From the NCBI GenBank assembly GCA_913009925.1, contig CAJVWY010000065.1, forward strand, positions 1 to 6,678: DNA of 6,678 nt. The letters run 5' to 3'. The position numbers and the translations under genes are program-made. The notes under the pieces were generated by a model that did no database searches, was not told the DNA's origin, and worked only from the letters and a program-made list of their open reading frames with translations. This document shows, one piece after another, positions 1 to 6,678 of this stretch. The DNA comes from an uncultured bacterium (lineage in GTDB: Bacteria > Actinomycetota > Thermoleophilia > BMS3ABIN01). The number at the start of each line of letters is the position of its first letter. Within the stretch, counting starts at the first letter, position 1.

Positions 1-955
1 GCGGTCGATACCGTTGCCCACCAGCCGCGGATAGGCCGAACCGGTGCCCGCCACCAGCGCCTGTACCTCCACCAGCAGCGACCGGCTGCCTTCCATTGTC
101 GCCAGGATGGCCGAGCCACAGCTGCGGGCGCCCTCTTCCAGAAACAGGGCCGAAGGATCGTCCACCGCCTCCAGACCCGACTCCTTCATCTCAAAAATAC
201 CTATCTCGTTGGTCGAGCCGAACCGGTTCTTCACCGACCGTAACACCCGGTATGTCAGGTTGCGGTCCCCCTCGAACTGGAGCACCGTATCAACCATGTG
301 CTCCAGCACCCGAGGTCCGGCCAGGATACCTTCCTTGGTCACGTGCCCCACCAGGAAGACCGAGATATCCTCCTCCTTGGCCAGTCTCATGAAGCGGCCG
401 GCGACCTCGCGCACCTGGCTCACCGAGCCAGGTACCGATCCAATCTCGCTGCTGTACAGCGTCTGCACCGAATCCACCACCACCAGCTCCGGAGCGGACT
501 TCCTGATAGCCGCCACCACCGCGCCCAGATCGGTCTCCGCCAGTATCTCCACCGCTCCCACGTCCTGGAGCATGCGGTCCGCCCTCAGCTTCACCTGGGC
601 GGCGGATTCCTCGCCCGAGACCAGCAGGACCCGGTGTTCGCTGCAGAGATTGCCCAGCACCTGGAGCAGCAGGGTGCTCTTGCCAATGCCCGGCTCGCCG
701 CCCACCAGCACCAGCGACCCCGCTACCATACCTCCGCCCAGAACCCGGTCCAGCTCCGAGATCCGCGTCGACATCCGCGTCGCCGATTGGGTCTCGATAT
801 CACCGAGTTGCCGCGGCACCACATCCCTTACCCGGGATGGGTCCGCGGCGCGACCTTCGAATCTCTCCTCCATAAAACTGTTCCAGGCACCACAGCCCGG
901 ACATCTACCCAGCCACTTGTGGGCCTCATGGCCACACTGTCCGCAGGTAAAGAGG

Positions 956-972
<17 letters not shown>
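1..972 (-). CDS. radA: DNA repair protein RadA (Sms), 5' part, C-terminus beyond window
   Basis: RadA is a RecA-like, ATP-dependent branch-migration protein that helps process recombination intermediates during DNA repair. The first 324 residues are visible. A four-cysteine zinc finger lies at the N-terminus (C10, C13, C24, C27, as CGQC and CPGC). The RecA-like ATPase follows, with Walker A GGEPGIGKST at residues 91-100, a Walker B-like strand ELVVVDSVQT near 162-171, and the RadA-specific KNRFG motif at 248-252. The fragment ends in the beginning of the Lon-protease-like C-terminal domain (EVQALVAGTG, PRLVGNGIDR); about 120-130 residues of a usual 450-residue RadA are missing because the window ends. 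The ATG at 970-972 is chosen because it leaves the usual nine residues before the first cysteine. It lies inside the end of clpC (17-base overlap), and no Shine-Dalgarno is visible upstream, suggesting translational coupling. In Firmicutes and Actinobacteria disA is often nearby; that cannot be seen here. Confidence 0.96.
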
Positions 973-3475
<2,503 letters not shown>

Positions 3476-3479
3476 GTGT

Positions 3480-3490
3480 GATCACCTTTT
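3480..3490 (-). promoter_or_regulatory. clpC ribosome binding site, unusual extended form
   Basis: On the minus strand the bases before the clpC ATG read AAAAGGTGATCACAC. GGTGATCA matches the complement of the extreme 3' tail of 16S rRNA (AAAGGAGGTGATCA) but lacks the central AGG repeat. The pairing is therefore shifted toward the tail, which explains the short distance to the ATG. This supports the chosen start. The 16S tail is assumed to be the standard one. Confidence 0.65.
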
Positions 3491-3565
3491 CCTGATGGAG
3501 CAAGACTGCCCAAAAACTTTGCGGTAACCTACTGTTCCCGGGGAGCCTCCGCCCGAAACTACCGG

Positions 3566-3592
3566 ATTGTATAGCGCTTCCCGCCGGGACAA
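3566..3592 (-). promoter_or_regulatory. Possible second, clpC-proximal promoter
   Basis: On the minus strand TTGTCC (3592-3587) is followed after 15 bases by TACAAT (3571-3566). The two hexamers match the consensus at four and five of six positions, but the spacing is two bases short of ideal. A start near 3559 would give a leader of about 83 bases. The perfect palindrome at 3597-3610 lies immediately upstream. This could be a regulated stress promoter or a chance match. Confidence 0.25.
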
Positions 3593-3596
3593 CTCG

Positions 3597-3610
3597 CCCG
3601 CCGCGGCGGG
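3597..3610. repeat. Perfect 14-base palindrome upstream of clpC
   Basis: CCCGCCGCGGCGGG is its own reverse complement. It ends four bases upstream of the -35 of the nearer clpC promoter candidate (3587-3592), a position suited to an operator or activator site. It does not match the CtsR heptad repeat, the HspR HAIR element or the HrcA CIRCE element as I know them, nor the CGC-N5-GCG form of ClgR sites. In GC-rich DNA a GC-only palindrome can arise by chance, so function is only a suggestion. Confidence 0.4.
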
Positions 3611-3662
3611 TCTGGGCTATTTCGCCGTTAAGCCCGCGCTTTCCTTTGCCCTCGCAATCGGC

Positions 3663-3681
3663 CAAGCTTCCTTCAAGCTTG
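3663..3681. repeat. Short inverted repeat in the clpC leader
   Basis: CAAGCTT (3663-3669) and AAGCTTG (3675-3681) form a perfect seven-base stem around a five-base loop CCTTC. In the minus-strand transcript this is a small hairpin in the middle of the putative clpC leader. No T run follows it there, so it is not a terminator. Each arm contains the palindrome AAGCTT. Whether it acts as RNA structure or as a protein-binding site cannot be told. Confidence 0.5.
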
Positions 3682-3783
3682 AGCGAAAAACCTTGATCCC
3701 TGTAATGCCGTTGGTTAATAAATGCCCGAGAGATGTCGATCCCGGTCAGGCTGCGTCTACCGAGGAGGCCCTTTAATGACATC

Positions 3784-3810
3784 GCCGGCAAAGTGCGCCG
3801 GCTTCTTTTT
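3784..3810 (+). terminator. Intrinsic-terminator-like hairpin on the plus strand
   Basis: A six-base all-GC stem GCCGGC (3784-3789) and GCCGGC (3797-3802) closes a seven-base loop AAAGTGC and is followed directly by TTCTTTTT (3803-3810). In that orientation it has the form of a rho-independent terminator. On the minus strand the stem also forms in the clpC leader, but the T run becomes an A run in front of it, so it would not terminate clpC transcription. No clear plus-strand gene precedes it. It may stop antisense transcription or end a small RNA. The stem is short, so termination strength is uncertain. Confidence 0.55.
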
Positions 3811-3906
3811 CCCGTACTTTCCACAGATCCCGGGGTTATGGTCGGCTGCCGAGATATAGCTTTTGCCAGCCTGCTTGTGATTCAACCTCCCCTCACCAAC
3901 AACCAC

Positions 3907-3935
3907 ATTATAACACAGGCCAAGGGTCGCTTAAA
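3907..3935 (-). promoter_or_regulatory. Candidate upstream promoter for clpC (extended -10)
   Basis: The minus strand reads TGTTATAAT at 3915-3907, a perfect -10 hexamer with the TGn extension. The -35 is poor: TTTAAG at 17-base spacing (3930-3935) or TTAAGC at 16. An extended -10 can work with a weak -35. Transcription would start near 3900 and give a leader of roughly 425 bases before clpC. The site lies just past lysS and points only toward clpC. Start-site position and use are inferred. Confidence 0.55.
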
Positions 3936-4019
3936 CCAGGCTGTTTGCGGCGTTTTGGCGGTTTATCGGCGCTACGGGGCCTGGTCCGCGAACCAACGCC
4001 CGTGAGTCAGGCACGACGT

Positions 4020-5501
4020 CTAGCGCGACTCCGGCCTCAGCAGCGGGAACAGGATGACGTCTCTGATGGAGGGGTTGTCGGTGAGAATCATGGTCAGGCG
4101 GTCGATACCGACGCCCGCACCGCCGCTGGGCGGCATGCCATATTCCAGCGCCCGCAGAAAATCCTCGTCGATGAAACCGGCCTCTTCGTCACCGGCCTCG
4201 CGCTGGGCCGCCTGCTTCTCGAAACGGCGGCGCTGGTCCAGCGGGTCGTTCAGCTCGCTGAAACAGTTGGCGATCTCCATACCGCCGATGAAGCCCTCGA
4301 AACGCTCCACGAAAAGCGGGTCGTCATCCTTGGGACGCGCCAGCGGCGACAGCTCCACGGGAAAATCCAGTACGAAGGTAGGCTGGATCAGCTGGGGCTC
4401 CACGAAGGTCGACATCAACTCATCGATCAGCTTCCCCCGTCCGGCGGCGGGGTCGAATTCCACGTTCATCTCCTTCATCTTCGCTCTGAGGGAATCGCGG
4501 TCCGGGTAAGAGTCGATATCAACGCCGCTGTGTTCCCGCACCAGGTCCTTGAGCGTAGCCCGGCGCCAGGGCGGCGTCAGGTCTATCTCGTCGCCTTTGA
4601 AGGTGATCCTGGGCGTTCCCAATACCTCGCCGGTGACGTGGGCCACCAGCTCCTCCACCATATTCATGACGTCGTTGTAATCGGCATAGGCCTGTTGCGA
4701 CTCCATCATGGTGAACTCGGGGTTGTGCCGCGTGGATATGCCCTCGTTGCGGAAGATCCTCCCCAGTTCGAAGACTTTCTCGAAACCACCCACCAGCAAT
4801 TGCTTGAGATGTAGCTCCAGGGCGATGCGCAGATAGAGGTCCAGCTCCAGGGCGTTATGGTGGGTCTCGAAGGAGCGCGCCGTAGCCCCTCCGGGGGTCG
4901 CCTGAAGTATGGGTGTCTCCACCTCCAGGAAGCCCTGCTCTTCCATGAAGCGGCGCAGGCTGACGATGATGCGGCCGCGCAGAAGAAAGGTTCGCTTTAC
5001 CTCTTCGTTGGCGATTAGGTCCAGGTAGCGTTGCCGATAGCGGATCTCCACGTCGGTAAGACCATGCCACTTTTCGGGAAGGGGATGCAGCGCCTTGGCC
5101 AGCAGCACCGCCGCTTCCACCTTGATGGAGAGTTCACCGCGCCGCGTGCGGAAGACCGGTCCGGTCACGCCGACGATATCGCCGATATCCAGCGCCCTGA
5201 AGGCGGAGAACCTCTCCTCGCCCAGGTTGTCCAGGTTGCCGTACAACTGAATCCTGGCACCCGCGTCCTGTATCACCAGGAACACGGCCTTGCCGTGCCC
5301 CCGCTTGATGACGATCCTGCCCGCCACCCGGAAACTCTCATCACTCTCGTCGCCGGACTCAATGGCGGCGAAGCGTTCCAGCAGGGGAGCGATGGCATCT
5401 GGGTCGGGAAAGCGGTTACGGTAGGGAGAGGCGCCCGCTGCCAGCAGGTCGTCCAGCTTGCGTCGGCGCTCCTCGGCCTCGGAGGCAGGCCTGTCGGTCA
5501 C
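4020..5501 (-). CDS. lysS: Lysyl-tRNA synthetase, class II
   Basis: This enzyme activates lysine with ATP and loads it onto tRNA-Lys in the cytoplasm. At 493 residues it has the normal bacterial LysS length. An OB-fold anticodon-binding domain covers about residues 55-135 (FRVAGRIVIKRGHGKAVFLVIQD onward). The class II catalytic core follows, with motif 1 around 178-200 (FLEVETPIL), motif 2 at about 243-275 (VFELGRIFRNEG, with R251 and E253) and motif 3 at 461-475 (GAGVGIDRLTMILTD, with R468). N412, F414 and E416 in ANCFSELNDP match residues lining the lysine and ATP pocket in E. coli LysS. The start is GTG, two bases after the greA stop, with AGGAAGGG six bases upstream. The gene is therefore in one operon with greA and probably relies on its promoter. 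The motifs are class II, so it is not the archaeal class I LysK. The C-terminus (DVILFPLLRPESR) is complete. Confidence 0.98.
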   Translation of the reverse strand: MTDRPASEAEERRRKLDDLLAAGASPYRNRFPDPDAIAPLLERFAAIESGDESDESFRVAGRIVIKRGHGKAVFLVIQDAGARIQLYGNLDNLGEERFSAFRALDIGDIVGVTGPVFRTRRGELSIKVEAAVLLAKALHPLPEKWHGLTDVEIRYRQRYLDLIANEEVKRTFLLRGRIIVSLRRFMEEQGFLEVETPILQATPGGATARSFETHHNALELDLYLRIALELHLKQLLVGGFEKVFELGRIFRNEGISTRHNPEFTMMESQQAYADYNDVMNMVEELVAHVTGEVLGTPRITFKGDEIDLTPPWRRATLKDLVREHSGVDIDSYPDRDSLRAKMKEMNVEFDPAAGRGKLIDELMSTFVEPQLIQPTFVLDFPVELSPLARPKDDDPLFVERFEGFIGGMEIANCFSELNDPLDQRRRFEKQAAQREAGDEEAGFIDEDFLRALEYGMPPSGGAGVGIDRLTMILTDNPSIRDVILFPLLRPESR

Positions 5502-5503
5502 AG

Positions 5504-5989
5504 CTAGCCCTTCCTGATGGAGACTATCTTGTACTTGACGTTGCCCCGCGGTGTTGATACCTTGACCGTCTCACCCACCTTGCAGCCCATGATCGCCTTG
5601 CCCACGGGAGACTCGTTGGAGAGCCGGTTCTCACTGGGGTCGGCCTCGGCCGAGCCAACCAGTATATATCGGTGGTTCTCTTCGCTCTTGATGTCCTTGA
5701 TGGTGACCTTGGTGCCGATGCCCACCGTATCCGTCTTTATCTCGGAGCCGTCGAGCACCCGCGCGTTGCGCAGCTTCTGCCCCAGACTGTGGATGCGCAT
5801 CTCCAGCTTGGCCTGTTCGTTCTTGGCCTCGTTGTATTCGCTGTTTTCGCTGATGTCACCGAAATCGCGGGCTTCCTTGATGCGCTCGGCGATCTCCTCC
5901 CGCTTGATGGAAGCCAGATATTCGATCTCCTCCGATAGTTTTTTATAGCCCTCGGACGTCAGTACTATCTCTTTATCATTCAAAGCCAC
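5504..5989 (-). CDS. greA: Transcription elongation factor GreA
   Basis: GreA inserts its coiled coil into the secondary channel of RNA polymerase and stimulates cleavage of the backtracked transcript, rescuing stalled complexes. The 161 residues match the family length. The N-terminal antiparallel coiled coil spans about residues 10-78. At its tip is RDFGDISENSEYNEAK (41-56), in which D45 and E48 correspond to the acidic pair (D41 and E44 in E. coli) that coordinates catalytic magnesium. The FKBP-like C-terminal domain (about 84-161) has the typical SPVGKAIMGCKVGETV segment. The start is uncertain by two codons. The GTG at 5989 has only a weak AGG six bases upstream. A TTG at 5983 has GGAG five bases upstream and would give MNDKEIVLT, also a usual GreA beginning. 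lysS follows after 2 bases. Intact acidic tip residues argue for a true GreA rather than a Gfh-type inhibitor. Confidence 0.97.
   Translation of the reverse strand: MALNDKEIVLTSEGYKKLSEEIEYLASIKREEIAERIKEARDFGDISENSEYNEAKNEQAKLEMRIHSLGQKLRNARVLDGSEIKTDTVGIGTKVTIKDIKSEENHRYILVGSAEADPSENRLSNESPVGKAIMGCKVGETVKVSTPRGNVKYKIVSIRKG
5508..5515 (-). promoter_or_regulatory. lysS ribosome binding site inside the end of greA
   Basis: The minus strand reads AGGAAGGG, six bases before the GTG start of lysS. It lies within the last codons of greA, so greA translation and lysS initiation are physically linked. It supports the GTG start over later ATG codons in the frame, the first of which is far inside the conserved region. 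Confidence 0.7.
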
Positions 5990-6024
5990 TCCAAACCTGT
6001 CTTTCTTATTAAAAATGACGGTAA

Positions 6025-6053
6025 ATTATAGTTTGCGGTCTGCCCAGTTGCAA
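6025..6053 (-). promoter_or_regulatory. Sigma-70-type promoter of the greA-lysS operon
   Basis: On the minus strand TTGCAA (6053-6048) and a perfect TATAAT (6030-6025) are separated by 17 bases. A start near 6018 would give a leader of about 29 bases before greA. The surrounding 30 bases are clearly richer in A and T than the flanking genes, as expected for a promoter. This is the strongest promoter in the window by inspection. Confidence 0.75.
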
Positions 6054-6070
6054 GGGTAGCCGCGGTCGCC

Positions 6071-6094
6071 CGGTTTTGCCTGCCGGTTTGCCTG
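6071..6094. repeat. Short imperfect tandem repeat upstream of the greA promoter
   Basis: CGGTTTTGCCTG (6071-6082) is followed, with a 13-base period, by CGGTTTGCCTG (6084-6094), which differs by one missing T. It lies about 18 bases upstream of the greA -35. It could be a pair of binding sites or a simple local duplication. The rest of the spacer 5990-6153 shows no gene and no clear U-tracted terminator after the kinase. Confidence 0.4.
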
Positions 6095-6153
6095 TATATC
6101 GGCGGTGCCGGGAACAACCTTAGGCCTGCGGCGCGTCCGTGACGGTGGCCGGG

Positions 6154-6678
6154 CTATCCTCCGGGCGACAGCGGCAACGTGATGGTGAAACTCGACCCCT
6201 CCCCTGGCCGTGACCGGGCGGAGATGTCTCCGCCCATGGCCTGGGCCAGCTCACGGGAGATGGCCAGGCCCAGACCCAGCCCCGCCTCGCGCGCCCCTCC
6301 CTCCGAGCGGTAGAAGCGGTCGAAGACATGGGGCAGGTCTTCGCTGTTGATGCCGGCGCCGGTATCGCTGACGGTGATCCTTACCCTGTCCCCATCCCTG
6401 GACGCCTCGATGCTGACCCTGCCGCCTTCCGGGGTGTGCGAGAGGGCGTTCTGCACCAGGTTGGCCAGTATCTGCCGCAGGCGGTCCTGGTCGGTGGTCA
6501 GCTCCAGCCCGGCCACGCCGGTGCGGCTCAGCTCCAGCTGCCGTTCGCGCGCCTCACGGCTGAAGCCTTCCACTACCGCCGCCAGCACCTCGTCCAGGGA
6601 GAAGCTGGAGTTCCTCAGCTCGAACTGGCGTGCGTCGAACTTGGCCAGGCTCAGCAGGTCCTCGATCAGACGGTTGAG
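6154..6678 (-). CDS. Sensor histidine kinase, C-terminal part (5' end beyond window)
   Basis: This is the catalytic end of a two-component sensor kinase, which uses ATP to phosphorylate its own histidine and then passes the phosphate to a response regulator. The visible 174 residues open in the second helix of the HisKA dimerisation domain (LNRLIEDLLSLAKFDA). The phospho-accepting histidine lies outside the window. The HATPase domain is complete: N-box LRQILANLVQNALSHTP (67-83 of the fragment, N77 as metal ligand), G1 box DTGAGI (105-110), F-box FDRFYR (119-124) and G2 box GLGLGLAI (133-140), ending in SSFTITLPLSPGG. These features fit the HPK1 type (PhoR, ResE and BaeS-like), but the signal cannot be inferred without the sensor part. 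The frame stays open to the right edge, so an internal GTG at 6588 is not the true start. The usual response-regulator gene would lie outside, upstream. The greA promoter follows, so this belongs to another transcription unit. Confidence 0.93.
   Translation of the reverse strand, partial: LNRLIEDLLSLAKFDARQFELRNSSFSLDEVLAAVVEGFSREARERQLELSRTGVAGLELTTDQDRLRQILANLVQNALSHTPEGGRVSIEASRDGDRVRITVSDTGAGINSEDLPHVFDRFYRSEGGAREAGLGLGLAISRELAQAMGGDISARSRPGEGSSFTITLPLSPGG

Larger units (their letters stand above)
3476..4019. other. 544-base intergenic region: clpC leader, no recognised gene
   Basis: This is the only long stretch without a recognised gene. No tRNA, rRNA or known riboswitch consensus was recognised by eye. 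A 118-codon minus-strand reading frame from a GTG (3824 to 3468) runs through most of it and into the start of clpC. It is arginine- and glycine-rich, shows no domain and lacks a good RBS, so it is not called. What the stretch does hold is listed separately: an extended -10 promoter (3907-3915), a plus-strand terminator-like hairpin (3784-3810), an AAGCTT inverted repeat (3663-3681), a palindrome (3597-3610) and a second promoter candidate (3566-3592). No clear U-tracted terminator follows lysS on the minus strand. The only stem just past its stop, around 3983-3996 (TGGT...ACCA), has no T run, so read-through from lysS into clpC remains possible. Confidence 0.7.

Noticed and set aside
3780..3900. 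Known riboswitch (c-di-AMP ydaO, c-di-GMP, T-box) in the clpC leader
   Set aside because: None of the conserved blocks I know for these classes could be placed in order. Only isolated short matches were found, so no class is claimed.
3983..3996. Possible lysS terminator on the minus strand
   Set aside because: The stem has only about five pairs and is followed by GGCCCC with no T run, so it does not meet the pattern of an intrinsic terminator.
3945..4814. 289-codon plus-strand open frame antisense to lysS
   Set aside because: It is the reverse reading of conserved LysS codons, rich in histidine, leucine and arginine, and has no recognisable domain.

Overview
The window is a high-GC bacterial chromosome segment in which every convincing gene lies on the minus strand. 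Read in the direction of transcription (right to left) the order is: the 3' end of a sensor histidine kinase (cut by the right edge), greA, lysS, a 544-base gap, clpC, and radA (cut by the left edge). No mobile element, CRISPR array, tRNA or rRNA was seen. The organism cannot be named from this alone. ClpC resembles actinobacterial ClpC1 closely along its whole length as I recall that family. lysS just upstream of clpC is also an actinobacterial arrangement, while clpC followed by radA is the arrangement known from Firmicutes. A deep-branching, high-GC Gram-positive lineage (Actinobacteriota or a neighbour) is the best guess, with modest confidence.

Right part (5990-6678): the kinase fragment holds the end of the HisKA helix and a complete HATPase domain. 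It is followed by a 164-base spacer that carries a good sigma-70-type promoter (TTGCAA, 17 bases, TATAAT) for greA. Middle (4020-5989): greA and lysS are 2 bases apart and almost certainly form one transcription unit, pairing a transcript-cleavage factor with lysyl-tRNA synthetase. Gap (3476-4019): no recognised protein-coding gene. It contains an extended -10 promoter at its upstream end, a long putative clpC leader, a strong intrinsic-terminator-like hairpin pointing the opposite way, a 14-base perfect palindrome and a second, weaker promoter candidate. Left part (1-3475): clpC (complete, 839 aa) overlaps radA by 17 bases, and radA has no visible Shine-Dalgarno of its own, so the two are probably translationally coupled.

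Functionally this is a housekeeping and stress block: GreA rescues stalled RNA polymerase, LysS charges tRNA-Lys, ClpC unfolds proteins for ClpP, and RadA helps process recombination intermediates. The protein genes are ordinary family members with intact motifs. The part worth a second look is the clpC leader/intergenic region, which has more regulatory-looking structure than a simple spacer needs. I found no clear evidence for an undescribed multi-gene system.
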